DNA from: Candidatus Poribacteria bacterium
GTDB lineage: Bacteria > Poribacteria > WGA-4E > PCPOR2b
Length of the DNA stretch: 64,000 bases
Assembly: GCA_022822005.1 (NCBI GenBank)
Contig: JAJECO010000080.1
Span: 61,322 to 125,321 of the forward strand
Direction: 5' to 3'
Made by a program: the position numbers and the translations under genes. The notes beneath the pieces were generated by a model. That model was not told the origin of the DNA. It ran no database searches and saw only the letters and a program-made list of their open reading frames with translations. Of the stretch, positions 9,351 to 18,733 are shown one piece after another (the stretch's first letter is position 1; each line of letters starts with the position of its first letter).

Positions 9351-9380
9351 TTGAATGTAGGGTAACAATTGTGATATACT
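9351..9380 (+). promoter_or_regulatory. Candidate sigma70-type promoter for the ABC exporter
   Basis: TTGAAT (9351-9356), an 18-base spacer ending in TGA, and TATACT (9375-9380). It lies in the ~370-base gap between the divergent glycosidase and ABC exporter genes. This would give a leader of about 165 bases. I see no other gene in that gap. Confidence 0.4.
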
Positions 9381-9554
9381 CATCGCTGATGTAGAAGATA
9401 TGAAGTTATAGTTGGACTGCGAGTTAAATCAAGCTGGACGTCGTCTTCCTCCTTAAGATCTGCCGCCTCACCGGGATGGGGCGGTGCCTCACAAAAGTTG
9501 GTTCGAGTGCTACGCGTGAGGTTTATATAGAAAACCAAAAATGGATAAGTGCCA

Positions 9555-11807
9555 ATGAACCCGTTCATGGAAGCCTTGCCCCCTGAAGTGGATACCAAGT
9601 TGAAACGGTTAAAACCGTCAAAGGAACAGGTGCGCTTCCAAGTTGCTACAGACTTCGTCAGTGACCGTGCCTTCGGGGACAGATGGCTGATTGCTACCGA
9701 TCGGCAGTTACTTTTTATCCCAACTGTAGGAGCGGATGGTACGGTGGAAGTACCGCTCACAGCGGTGCGGGAAGTGAGGACAGAGGAGCTCGTCGGGGGA
9801 GGTCGCCTCACGGTAGAGCGCAAGGTAGGGGAACCGGTATATCTACACTACTCCAGTTCGTTGGCACCCAAATTTGTGGAGGTCGCCGAAGGCATTCAGC
9901 AGCTCTCCAAAGGGCAACCACTCGAACTGCCTACGGAGATCGAGCGCACCCGCTGCGAAAAATGTGGAAGCTTGCTTGCGGAAAAGAACGGCAGATGTAT
10001 TAGTTGTACTAAAAAACGGGACACGCTGTGGCGGATTCTCAGCTACGTCAGACCTTACTATTTTCAACTCATACTCGTTTTTCTGATCACAACAGCTGCA
10101 GCGGCGATTGATCTACTGCCGCCGCTCATCACCGAACATATTATCGACGATGTTCTCACGCCGAAGGCAAATTTTGGACTTCTGGTCTGGTTTGTATTGG
10201 CACTTCTCGGAATTCGACTCTTGATGTGGTTTGCCCAAGTAGGGCGTACAGCCATTAGCAGTTGGCTCGGATTCCGTGCGGCGGAAGACATCCGCGCTGA
10301 GTTGTATCGTGTGCTCCAGTTCACACCGTTGAGGTTCTATGATAAGCGCAAAGTTGGATCGCTTATCTCACGAATGACGAATGACGCAGACTTGCTGGAG
10401 GAATACATGACGTTTGACCTTCCCTTCATCCTGTCGAATGCGTTGCTGCTACTTGGTATTTTGGGGATGCTGCTCCACAAAAGCTGGATCCTCACGATCT
10501 ACGTGCTGCTCCCGGTGCCGGCCATCGTCTTAGGTGGGGCGCTGATCTGGAATCGTATGGAACGGTACTGGCGTCGTTGGTCTATCAAATGGGGGCGATT
10601 TTCGGCGCATCTGAACGAATCAATCACCGGCATTCGATTGGTCAAAGCCTTTGCCCAAGAAAAACGAGAAGGCATTCGCTTCAGTCAGCGAAATGACGAG
10701 CTACGGCAGGTCAGTGTCAGTGCAGATCGTGCTTGGTTTGTTTTCTTTACGGTGACGAACTTTCTGATGAGCTTCGGTGTGTTTTTCGTGTGGTATTTTG
10801 GTGGTAGACAGATCCTCGGCGGTGACTTGACACTTGGTCAGTTGACAGCGTTTATCAGCTACTTATGGATGTTCTACCGTCCCCTCAAATGGTTTGGCGA
10901 TTACTATAACTTCATGATCCATGCCTATGCGGGTGCAGAGCGAATCTTTGAGGTAATGGACACCCCCACGGAACCTTTCGATGCGCCAGATGCGATCTCA
11001 ATGCCAGAAATCGAGGGGCGGGTTTCCTTCAGAGATATTAGCTTTGGATACGACCCAGGAAAACCCGTTCTCAGAGGCATTGACTTGGAAGTGGCTCCCG
11101 GCGAAATGATCGGTCTGGTGGGGAAATCCGGAGTCGGAAAAAGTACCTTTATCAACCTTATCTGCCGATTCTACGATGTCAATCGAGGTCGTTTAGAGGT
11201 TGACGGTACAGATATACGGGATCTCCGCCTTGAAGACTTACGGTCTCAGATAGGTATGGTCCATCAGGAACCAACACTCTTTAATGTTACAATCGCCGAA
11301 AACATCCGCTACGGAAAGCCGGACGCACCGTTTGACGAGGTGATTCGCGCAGCAATAGCCGCGGAAGCGCATGAATTTATCGTGGCAAAGCCGGACGGCT
11401 ACGACACAAAAGTGGGAGAGCACGGTGGGAAACTCTCCGGAGGCGAAAAGCAGCGGATTGCTATTGCACGTGCCATCCTGCATGACCCGAAAATTCTGAT
11501 CCTCGATGAAGCAACCTCCTCACTAGATACACCGACTGAGAAGAAGATTCAGATAGCGATCGCACGACTCGTCAAGGGGAGAACCACCTTTGCAATTGCT
11601 CACCGGCTGTCCACGCTTCGTAACGCAGACAGGCTGGTGGTTCTGGATGATGGGAAAATTGCCGAGGTCGGCTCACATGCGGAATTGATGACGCGCAGAG
11701 GCATCTTCTATGGTCTAGTCCATACGCAGCAGGAAACGACAGCTGTTATGGCGGTAGGTGGTGGGAAGGAGGGTTCAGAGGACGATTCGGATGAAGATGA
11801 TGAATAA
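9555..11807 (+). CDS. ABC exporter (fused permease/ATPase) with PH-like and zinc-ribbon N-terminal extension
   Basis: A ~750-residue type IV ABC exporter half-transporter with a large extension. Residues ~1-125 look like a PH-like (bacterial bPH) beta domain (RWLIATDRQLLFIP). Residues ~135-155 form a CxxC...CxxC zinc ribbon (CEKCGS, CISC). Six transmembrane helices follow (~165-445) with coupling-helix sequence FYDKRKVGSLISRM. The ATPase shows Walker A GLVGKSGVGKST, Q-loop MVHQEPTLF, signature LSGGEKQR, Walker B ILILDEATSSLD and H-loop AIAHRLST, all intact. The C-terminus is acidic (DDSDEDDE). I chose ATG 9555; GTG 9549 is an alternative. Paired with DUF1854, it matches the transporter pair that I recall being labelled cyanophycin-metabolism-associated, but no cyanophycin synthetase is present here. 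Substrate unknown. Confidence 0.9.
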   Translation: MNPFMEALPPEVDTKLKRLKPSKEQVRFQVATDFVSDRAFGDRWLIATDRQLLFIPTVGADGTVEVPLTAVREVRTEELVGGGRLTVERKVGEPVYLHYSSSLAPKFVEVAEGIQQLSKGQPLELPTEIERTRCEKCGSLLAEKNGRCISCTKKRDTLWRILSYVRPYYFQLILVFLITTAAAAIDLLPPLITEHIIDDVLTPKANFGLLVWFVLALLGIRLLMWFAQVGRTAISSWLGFRAAEDIRAELYRVLQFTPLRFYDKRKVGSLISRMTNDADLLEEYMTFDLPFILSNALLLLGILGMLLHKSWILTIYVLLPVPAIVLGGALIWNRMERYWRRWSIKWGRFSAHLNESITGIRLVKAFAQEKREGIRFSQRNDELRQVSVSADRAWFVFFTVTNFLMSFGVFFVWYFGGRQILGGDLTLGQLTAFISYLWMFYRPLKWFGDYYNFMIHAYAGAERIFEVMDTPTEPFDAPDAISMPEIEGRVSFRDISFGYDPGKPVLRGIDLEVAPGEMIGLVGKSGVGKSTFINLICRFYDVNRGRLEVDGTDIRDLRLEDLRSQIGMVHQEPTLFNVTIAENIRYGKPDAPFDEVIRAAIAAEAHEFIVAKPDGYDTKVGEHGGKLSGGEKQRIAIARAILHDPKILILDEATSSLDTPTEKKIQIAIARLVKGRTTFAIAHRLSTLRNADRLVVLDDGKIAEVGSHAELMTRRGIFYGLVHTQQETTAVMAVGGGKEGSEDDSDEDDE

Positions 11808-11816
11808 CGTCGTCGC

Positions 11817-11838
11817 GTCAAAGCAGTTTGACTTTTTT
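11817..11838 (+). terminator. Intrinsic terminator after the ABC exporter
   Basis: GTCAAA-gcag-TTTGAC forms a six-base-pair stem with a four-base loop, followed directly by six T residues. It begins 10 bases past the exporter stop codon. The stem is short, so some read-through is likely. Confidence 0.6.
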
Positions 11839-11857
11839 ATGTGGCAGCCGGTATAAT
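11828..11857 (+). promoter_or_regulatory. Sigma70-type promoter for the DUF1854 gene, overlapping the terminator
   Basis: TTGACT (11828-11833), an 18-base spacer and a perfect TATAAT (11852-11857). The -35 hexamer lies inside the 3' arm and T-tract of the preceding terminator, so one short sequence would both end exporter transcription and start transcription of the DUF1854 gene. Confidence 0.6.
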
Positions 11858-11979
11858 GTGAAGCCTTGCTTCCCTACCAGAACCAACGGTAGTATACGAT
11901 ATCTGCCGTGACTCGCGCCAAATCGTATTACAATGGGTCTATTTGGATAGGAACTTAGGTCAATCTACCGGAGAATTTC

Positions 11980-12552
11980 ATGACAGCAGAAGAGCAAAAA
12001 AACAACACACCCATCGAGAATGAAAGCACAAAAACGGAGAAGACAATCACGCCTATTCAGGTAACCCATCCGGAGCATGTTGATCCGGAGGCGATTCGCC
12101 TGTTCCGTGAACCGCCGTGGGTGCTTCGCTTAACGATTGAGGGGGATCGCTCCTACCTCAAGGTTCGCGTCGTGTGTGCTGCTCCGCTATCTCAACCCGA
12201 CCGTTACATCTGCCTACTCGACGAAAAAAATGAGGTAATCTGTACGGTCGAAGATCCTATTGTGTTAGACGCGGAATCACAACGTCTCATCAAGGAGGAC
12301 ATTGAACAGCGGTATATGACCGCCATTATCAAGCGGGTTGACTCGCTTAGAAGTGAGTTCGGTGTGTCCTATTGGGAGGTGCAGACCGATCGGGGCGACC
12401 GGGAGTTTGTGGTGCGGAATGTCTCCGAGAACGCACAATGGATTACAGATCGCCGGCTCCTATTGCTTGATGTGGACGGCAACCGTTTCGAGATCGCCAA
12501 CCTTGAGGTTCTCGATAAGAAGAGTCGTGGACTAATCGAAATGGTGCTTTGA
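11980..12552 (+). CDS. DUF1854 family protein, partner of the ABC exporter
   Basis: A 190-residue soluble protein. After a ~30-residue disordered polar N-terminus it reads as a DUF1854 domain: LTIEGDRSYLKVRVVCAAPLSQPDRYICLLDEKNEV, the VDSLRSEFGVSYWEVQTDRGDREFVVRNV core, and WITDRRLLLLDVDGNRFEI. Members are small proteins encoded beside PH-domain ABC exporters; the biochemical role is not established. It has its own promoter candidate but lies in the same direction as the exporter. The FGE-like gene follows closely. The start ATG has GGAG about ten bases upstream. Confidence 0.82.
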   Translation: MTAEEQKNNTPIENESTKTEKTITPIQVTHPEHVDPEAIRLFREPPWVLRLTIEGDRSYLKVRVVCAAPLSQPDRYICLLDEKNEVICTVEDPIVLDAESQRLIKEDIEQRYMTAIIKRVDSLRSEFGVSYWEVQTDRGDREFVVRNVSENAQWITDRRLLLLDVDGNRFEIANLEVLDKKSRGLIEMVL

Positions 12553-12689
12553 GGTGCAACGACGACGCCTATAGTAAAAATGCCATTCTTCACATATTAG
12601 CTCAAGTACCTCATTTAACGCTCGATGAACATAAAAATTGCCTAGACGGATTGTTTTTCATGTGTCTGACTGAAAAAGATGAACCTTGT

Positions 12690-13451
12690 ATGGAGACAAC
12701 ACCCAGCCACCCTGACAACATGACGCTGATACCTGCTGGCACATTTGAGATGGGAAGCAATGATGCTGAATCCCCTTACGCGCAGCCAGTGCATACGGTA
12801 CATGTGGAGGCGTTCTACATGGACACGTATACTGTGACGAATCTTGAATATCGGCGGTTCCTATCTGAAAATTCCCGTTGGCAGAAAGATCGGATTGACG
12901 ATAGATTTCACGATGGTGACTATCTGTTGAATTGGGAGGATAACAGCTATCCAGCGGGGCGGGCGAACCATCCTGTTACTTGGGTGAGTTGGTATAGTGC
13001 GATTGCCTATGCTCTTTGGGCAGGAAAGCGTCTGCCGACGGAGGCAGAATGGGAATACGCCGCTCGCGGCAGGTTATCGGGTAAAAAGTATCCTTGGGGA
13101 GATGTGCTGTCTGCTGCGAACGCGAACTATGACAGAAATGTTGGAGATACGACTGCCGGGGGTAGGTATTCCGCGAACGGGTACGGTTTGTATGACATGT
13201 CTGGAAATGTCTGGGAGTGGTGTTTAGATCTTTATGATGATGACTTCTACTTCACATCGCCTCGCAAGAATCCACGTTCAGGTGCAAATGAACCCGAGTG
13301 GATAATGGACAATTTCATGGATATTTCAACTGAGCGCGTGTTGCGCGGTGGTGGCTGGAGTGCTTCACCAGAAGCTCTCTGCGTTGCCTATCGCTTGAGG
13401 CTGTTACCCATGAACACAACCTATGATTATGGTTTCCGTTGTGTGCTGTAA
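12690..13451 (+). CDS. FGE-sulfatase (SUMF1) domain protein, probably not a genuine sulfatase-activating enzyme
   Basis: The domain begins MTLIPAGTFEMGS, followed by PVHTVHVEAFYMDTYTVTNLEYRRF, PVTWVSWYSAIAYALWAGKRLPTEAEWEYAARG and the signature GLYDMSGNVWEW, ending in YGFRCVL, so it is a full-length formylglycine-generating-enzyme fold. In true FGEs two cysteines five residues apart bind copper and oxidise sulfatase Cys. Here only the second has a counterpart (ALCVAYR), and the first position is Ser (GGGWSASPEALC). It is therefore more likely a related oxidase or binding protein. No sulfatase gene is nearby. The start is uncertain: the frame is open from TTG 12549, overlapping the DUF1854 stop, with ATGs at 12660, 12690 and 12720 and no convincing ribosome-binding site at any of them. 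Confidence 0.75.
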   Translation: METTPSHPDNMTLIPAGTFEMGSNDAESPYAQPVHTVHVEAFYMDTYTVTNLEYRRFLSENSRWQKDRIDDRFHDGDYLLNWEDNSYPAGRANHPVTWVSWYSAIAYALWAGKRLPTEAEWEYAARGRLSGKKYPWGDVLSAANANYDRNVGDTTAGGRYSANGYGLYDMSGNVWEWCLDLYDDDFYFTSPRKNPRSGANEPEWIMDNFMDISTERVLRGGGWSASPEALCVAYRLRLLPMNTTYDYGFRCVL

Positions 13452-13473
13452 CACCCTACAGCTTTAACCCATT

Positions 13474-16419
13474 TCACGCATCCCGTATCGCGTCAGCCAA
13501 AACTTCAATCAGATGCCTCGCTTCTTTGCCCGTTCCTTGTTTGACCTGCTCGCGACAAGAGACCCCTGCGACAGCCACCTCAAAGTCGCCATCCTTTTCG
13601 TTGATTGCTTTGAATAGTTGACGACCACCAACCTGCATTGATACCTCGTAGTGTTCAGCTTCATAACCGAAAGAACCCGCCATGCCGCAACACCCCGAAT
13701 CAACGACGTTGACGTTATACCCCGGTGGCAGATTCAAAACCTGCTCGGAAGGTTTCACACCGACGATAGCTTTCTGATGGCAATGGCCATGTAACAAGAT
13801 CTCTTTCTCTGTATCCCCAAACTCCAGATTCAACTCCCCTTTTTCGTGAAGAGACACCAAGAACTCCTCCAGCATAAATGTGTGTTGTGCGACAAGATCT
13901 GTATCCGGCCCCGGGATTAAGTCCACATAATCATCGCGTAGTGCCAACAGACAACTCGGCTCACAACCGACGATGGGGATTCCTTTGGAGGCATAGGGTA
14001 GGAGGCGTTCAACGTTATATTGTGCATTCTCAATTGCGTCTTCAAGCATACCCTTAGAGATCATCGGACGCCCACAACACCGCTTCTCTGGCAGGATGAC
14101 CTCGAATCCTGCAGCTTCGAGCACAGCAGTAGCAGCTTTTCCAATACTGGGGTAGTTGTAATTCATGAAGGTGTCGTGGAAAAGAACAACCTGTTTTCCA
14201 ATCTCCTGCCGTTGTTCGGCGTGGGAACCCTGACGTTTCTGGAACCACTTCTCGAATGTTTCGCGCACAAAGTTAGGGAGCGATCGTCTTCGATCGATCC
14301 CGGTAAACTGCTCCATCGCCCACTTGGAGATGCCGTTATTCATCATCCAATTTGAAATCGGTGCAAATGCGGATCCGATCGCACTAAGTTCAGCGATATT
14401 GCCGAACAGTCGATTCCGCAACGGCAAACCGTTTTCCTTGTAGTAGTGTGCGAGGAATTCGTATTTCAGTTTTGCCATATCCACGTTCGAGGGACATTCT
14501 GCTTTGCAGGCTTTACACTCCAAGCACAAATCTAATACCTCGTAGAGCCGCTTGTCCTTGAAATCCTCATGCGGCAAGGTTCCAGAGAGTACGTTTCTTA
14601 GTGCATTTGCGCGCCCCCTCGTTGAGTGCTCCTCCTCCCGCGTCGCCATGTAAGACGGACACATCGTTCCGGTCAGACTCTTGCGGCACGCACCGACGCC
14701 GTTGCACATTTCAATAGCACCCCCGAATCCTCCCTGACTGGAGAAGTCAAAATAGGTGTCGATCTCGATTGCGTTATACTTGGGTCCAAAGCGCAGATTT
14801 TCCGTCATCGGTGGCGGATCGATAATTTTGCCGGGATTCATGATACCCGTTGGATCAAACGCTGCCTTGACCTCGCGGAATGCCTGGTAAATTTGGGGTC
14901 CGAACATACTCTCAATCCATTCACTTCTTACCAGTCCATCGCCATGTTCACCACTCATCGCACCACCAAGTTCCATTAGCAGATCACGGACATGACGGGC
15001 GATCGAGTGCATCTTTTGGATGTCCTCTTCCTTCTTAAGATTGATCACGGGTCGGTTATGCAATAAACCAACGCTCGCATGCGCGTAATAGGAAGCGGTT
15101 GTGTCGTGATCTTCGACGATCTTCCCGAAACGGCGGACATACTCCGGCAGGTTTTCAATCGAAACGGCTGCGTCCTCCACAAACCCGACCGGTTTATAGT
15201 CGCTTCTCGCGCCCATGAGCAGGCCCAATCCCGCCTTCCGCGTATCCCATACCCGTGCTTTTTCCTCTGCGGTTATACAGCGCACAAAGGCATAACCGAG
15301 TCCAACAGACTTCATTTTTCGCTCAAGAGCGTCGAGTTGATCAAACAGTTCGTCCTCTGATTCGCCATAGAATTCTACCGCAAGAATAGCTCCCGGACTG
15401 CCTTGGATAAAGGTGCTGATTCTTGAGAATTCCAACGACTGTTTTGTCATATCGATGATGGTCTTGTCTATCAGTTCAACGGCGGTAGGGTCGCATTCCA
15501 AGATGGGCTGCATCGCTTCCATTGATTCAATCAATGTATAGAAGTGAATCACATTGAGCGCTGTCATCTTCGGGGTTGGCACGAGGTTAACTTTCGCTTC
15601 GACCGTTGTTGCGAGGGTGCCTTCTGATCCGACGATGATTTTCGCAAGACTGAACGGATGTTCTGTATCGCAGCCATCTCTGCGGTAGGGTGTAAGCTCC
15701 TTTGATCCCGCGTCAGTGATGAATTCATCAAGGTTGTATCCGGCAACGCGACGTAGGACTCGTGGAAACCGCTTCCGAATTTCATCTTCATTTTCCGCAG
15801 CGATTCGGCATATCTCACGATAGATGTGGCTTTCGCGAGAATTCCCGCGCTGTTTGGCAGCAAGTTCGTCGACCGAAATTGGTTCTGCAAAGATTGTTTC
15901 CCCGTTGGAGAGACGTAAATCAAGCGACATTGTGTGATCGATGGTTTTGCCATAAATGAGGGAGTGTGCGCCTGCTGAATTGTTACCAATGGTGCCACCG
16001 ATGTTTGCACGGCTACTTGTAGCCACATCTGCGGAATACATCAGATTATGCGACTTGAGATGATCGTTCAATTCGTCGATGACAACTCCTGGTTGCACCC
16101 GCGCCCAGTGTTCCTCGACGTTGACCTCAATAATCTCATTCATATATTTGGACATGTCAATGACTATTGCCTGTCCTACCGTCTGGCCTGCTAAGCTGGT
16201 TCCGCCGCCGCGGGGCAGAATCGGCAGATTTCGGTCATAAGCAATCTGGATGGTCCGGGTCACATCTTCTTTATGTCGCGGGATAACAACACCGATAGGC
16301 TCCATTTGGTAAAGACTTGCGTCAGTGCTGTATAAGACTTTGGAATACGCGTCGAAGCGTACCTCACCTTCGATTTCGTCTCTTAGGACCTGTTCCAGTT
16401 CGGTGGGGGAATTATTCAT
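13474..16419 (-). CDS. FAD-binding and Fe-S/CCG-domain oxidoreductase (D-2-hydroxyacid dehydrogenase type)
   Basis: A 981-residue fusion. Residues ~1-230 are an FAD_binding_4 (PCMH) domain with ILPRGGGTSLAGQTVG. The FAD-linked oxidase C-terminal domain runs to ~530 and includes SGEHGDGLVRSEW. A ferredoxin-like dicluster follows, with CNGVGACRKSLTGTMCPSYM and CLECKACKAECPSNVD near residues 575-645. Two CCG domains complete it (KRCCGRPMISKGM near 780, DSGCCGMAGSFGYE near 915). This is the YdiJ/Dld-like layout, which oxidises D-lactate, D-2-hydroxyglutarate or glycolate-type acids and passes electrons to quinone through the Fe-S and CCG modules. The exact substrate is not determined. All cluster cysteines appear intact. 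It converges on the FGE-like gene with 22 bases between stops. Confidence 0.9.
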   Translation of the reverse strand: MNNSPTELEQVLRDEIEGEVRFDAYSKVLYSTDASLYQMEPIGVVIPRHKEDVTRTIQIAYDRNLPILPRGGGTSLAGQTVGQAIVIDMSKYMNEIIEVNVEEHWARVQPGVVIDELNDHLKSHNLMYSADVATSSRANIGGTIGNNSAGAHSLIYGKTIDHTMSLDLRLSNGETIFAEPISVDELAAKQRGNSRESHIYREICRIAAENEDEIRKRFPRVLRRVAGYNLDEFITDAGSKELTPYRRDGCDTEHPFSLAKIIVGSEGTLATTVEAKVNLVPTPKMTALNVIHFYTLIESMEAMQPILECDPTAVELIDKTIIDMTKQSLEFSRISTFIQGSPGAILAVEFYGESEDELFDQLDALERKMKSVGLGYAFVRCITAEEKARVWDTRKAGLGLLMGARSDYKPVGFVEDAAVSIENLPEYVRRFGKIVEDHDTTASYYAHASVGLLHNRPVINLKKEEDIQKMHSIARHVRDLLMELGGAMSGEHGDGLVRSEWIESMFGPQIYQAFREVKAAFDPTGIMNPGKIIDPPPMTENLRFGPKYNAIEIDTYFDFSSQGGFGGAIEMCNGVGACRKSLTGTMCPSYMATREEEHSTRGRANALRNVLSGTLPHEDFKDKRLYEVLDLCLECKACKAECPSNVDMAKLKYEFLAHYYKENGLPLRNRLFGNIAELSAIGSAFAPISNWMMNNGISKWAMEQFTGIDRRRSLPNFVRETFEKWFQKRQGSHAEQRQEIGKQVVLFHDTFMNYNYPSIGKAATAVLEAAGFEVILPEKRCCGRPMISKGMLEDAIENAQYNVERLLPYASKGIPIVGCEPSCLLALRDDYVDLIPGPDTDLVAQHTFMLEEFLVSLHEKGELNLEFGDTEKEILLHGHCHQKAIVGVKPSEQVLNLPPGYNVNVVDSGCCGMAGSFGYEAEHYEVSMQVGGRQLFKAINEKDGDFEVAVAGVSCREQVKQGTGKEARHLIEVLADAIRDA

Positions 16420-16739
16420 CTCTGCTGTGACTCACTTTCTATTTGAGCGTTGTGCTTTGCGTTTTTAATGGTAAGATAAAATCTTAACACAGCTGATGTA
16501 AAAAGTCTATCAAAATCTTCCGATCTGCTGGACATCAAAGAGTCTTGGGCCCGCCTATGAGATCCGGGCTGCTGCTGAGTCCCTATAGTAATATTCGGAG
16601 ATTAATTGCGCCTATTTGCGCGACGGAATTCATCAATTTCAAGGAGCTTCTACTTTTTCGTAGATTGGTTGTTCCTGTTTTTGAGTTCAATCGCTAGTCA
16701 CGGCTTATACGCGCGTGAGACTCAATTGTGGATCGTGTG

Positions 16740-16768
16740 TTGACACTCTATCAACTTCGTGATACTAT
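16740..16768 (+). promoter_or_regulatory. Strong sigma70-type promoter for the sensor kinase
   Basis: A perfect -35 TTGACA (16740-16745), a 17-base spacer and TACTAT (16763-16768, five of six). Transcription would start near 16775, giving a ~115-base leader. The rest of the 472-base gap 16420-16891 shows no open frame of note. Confidence 0.65.
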
Positions 16769-16891
16769 TCTTGGGAAGAAATGTTGGCTTTCTGAGGGGC
16801 GTGACATCGCGTAAAATTTTCTGCAACTGCTGCCCGAAATATTGCGAAGAATTGCACGAAACCACCTCTCGACGTTCGTAAAGAGATTAGC

Positions 16892-18733
16892 ATGAATATA
16901 CGCACTAAACTTATCTTGAATTGCATGGGGATCGTGCTGGTCATTCTGTTAGCGATGTACGCCTATCTGGATTATTCGCTTAAACGGGACATCGGCGAGC
17001 GAATCACTGACGAGTTGACCGTGCAGGCACATCTGACCCGGGAACTACTGCTGGAGAAACTGCCCAACACTTTTTCTTATGAGGTCGTGGACAGCTTTGT
17101 GGATCGACTGGGCACCGCCAGTGACATCAACCTTACGCTTATTGGACATGATGGGATTGTGTGGGGCGATACACAGCGTGATGGACAGCAGCTACGGAAT
17201 ATGGATAATCACTTAAACCGACCGGAAGTCCGGGAGGCTTTGGCAGGTCGATTTGGGGTGATAGACCGATATGATGAGACCGGCGCGATCTGGTTTCGTT
17301 ACCTCGCCTTGCCGCTGATTCGTGAGGGAGAGTTGATAGGCGTCTCTCGGGTTGCACTGCCTATGAAGGACATCGACTCGGTTGTGGGTAAGTCCAGGTG
17401 GATCTTGCTACTGGCAATCTGCGCAGGACTGGTTTTTGCAATTTTGCTCAACATCATCACCACCAATGTAACCACAAGACCGATTCGCGACCTGACCCAA
17501 GCCACGAAATCACTTGCTACCGGAGAATTAAACTCCCGTGTTTCAGCCGCTGCATCGGGACATTATGGAGAGTTATCTAATCATTTCAATCAGATGGCGG
17601 ATCGGATCGAAATGCAGATTCATGAGATATCGCGCGAACGCAATCTAAGGGATAGCATCCTATCAAAGATGGTTGAAGCAGTTCTCCTAATTGATTCACA
17701 GTTTGCCATCACGTATGCCAATTCCGCAGCAATCGCGATGCTAAACTTCCCTGTCCATTATCAGGCGCTCTCTCTGGTAGAAATAATTTCTGATCCAGGA
17801 TTAAAACACCTCTTAAGACAGGTGACGGATACAGAAAAAGCCGGATACGCCGAAATTACATTGGTTGGGACAACTGAGCGCGAGACGGAGGTCATCGTTG
17901 TTCCCGTTGCCGACGAGTATCTGGTTAGTCTCCACGACGTAAGTCAGTTGAGAACATTGGAACGAATTCGATCGGATTTCGTGGCTAATGTTGCTCATGA
18001 AATGCGGGTTCCTTTGACCTCTATTCACGGGTATGCTGAAACGCTTCTTAATGGTGCATTGGAGGATACCGGTGCAAACGAGCGCTTTGTAGAAAAGATT
18101 TTACAACAGTCCGCACGACTTTCACAGCTGGTATCGGATCTTCTTGACTTATCTCAGCTTGAATCCGGGGAAGTCAAACTGGAATTAAGACCTTTTGAAA
18201 TCGACGAGTTCCAAGATACCATTCTGGCACTCTTTGAACCAGTATTTGAGGAAGCATCCCTTAGGTTTGAGTGGAGAATACCTGGCCATTTGCCCATTGT
18301 GATGGCAGATAAGCAGCTTATGGGACAGGTACTGGCAAACCTAATCGAGAATGCCATTAAGTATACGCCTGCTGGCGGAAGTATTACGATCTCTGCTGAA
18401 GCCAATGAGTCCGAAGTTATTGTCCATGTGGGGGATACCGGAATAGGTATTCCTACCGAGGCGATTCCTCGAATCTTCGAGCGGTTTTACCGGGTGGATA
18501 AAGGTCGATCACGCGAGATGGGAGGCACAGGATTAGGGCTTGCGATTGCCAAACACATTCTGCTGCAACACAACGGAAGAATATGGGTTGACAGCAGCGC
18601 CGGGGAGGGATCCGTTTTTCACTTCGCGTTGCCGCTGCAAAGGAGATTCTCTGTGACCGAACAGATAGCGCAGCTTTCCCAAAAGGACGAGGCCGAATCT
18701 TTGGCCCCGCCAGAAATGGACGGCGGCAAATAA
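16892..18733 (+). CDS. Membrane sensor histidine kinase, PhoR/WalK-like
   Basis: A 613-residue two-transmembrane kinase. TM1 is at residues ~8-28, a periplasmic sensor loop at ~30-165, TM2 at ~170-195 (ILLLAICAGLVFAILLNIIT) and a HAMP linker at ~196-250. A PAS-like domain is at ~255-350. The dimerisation/phosphoacceptor domain has His369 in FVANVAHEMRVPLTSIHGYA. The ATPase domain shows the N box (QVLANLIENAIKYTP), G1 (GDTGIGIP) and G2 (GGTGLGLAIAKH). The H box reads H-E-M-R-V-P where H-E-L-R-T-P is usual, which changes the residue after Arg often linked to phosphatase activity. No response regulator lies next to it, so it is an orphan locally. AAGAG precedes the start. The stop is followed by a hairpin that terminates the opposing tRNA transcript. 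Confidence 0.92.
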   Translation: MNIRTKLILNCMGIVLVILLAMYAYLDYSLKRDIGERITDELTVQAHLTRELLLEKLPNTFSYEVVDSFVDRLGTASDINLTLIGHDGIVWGDTQRDGQQLRNMDNHLNRPEVREALAGRFGVIDRYDETGAIWFRYLALPLIREGELIGVSRVALPMKDIDSVVGKSRWILLLAICAGLVFAILLNIITTNVTTRPIRDLTQATKSLATGELNSRVSAAASGHYGELSNHFNQMADRIEMQIHEISRERNLRDSILSKMVEAVLLIDSQFAITYANSAAIAMLNFPVHYQALSLVEIISDPGLKHLLRQVTDTEKAGYAEITLVGTTERETEVIVVPVADEYLVSLHDVSQLRTLERIRSDFVANVAHEMRVPLTSIHGYAETLLNGALEDTGANERFVEKILQQSARLSQLVSDLLDLSQLESGEVKLELRPFEIDEFQDTILALFEPVFEEASLRFEWRIPGHLPIVMADKQLMGQVLANLIENAIKYTPAGGSITISAEANESEVIVHVGDTGIGIPTEAIPRIFERFYRVDKGRSREMGGTGLGLAIAKHILLQHNGRIWVDSSAGEGSVFHFALPLQRRFSVTEQIAQLSQKDEAESLAPPEMDGGK

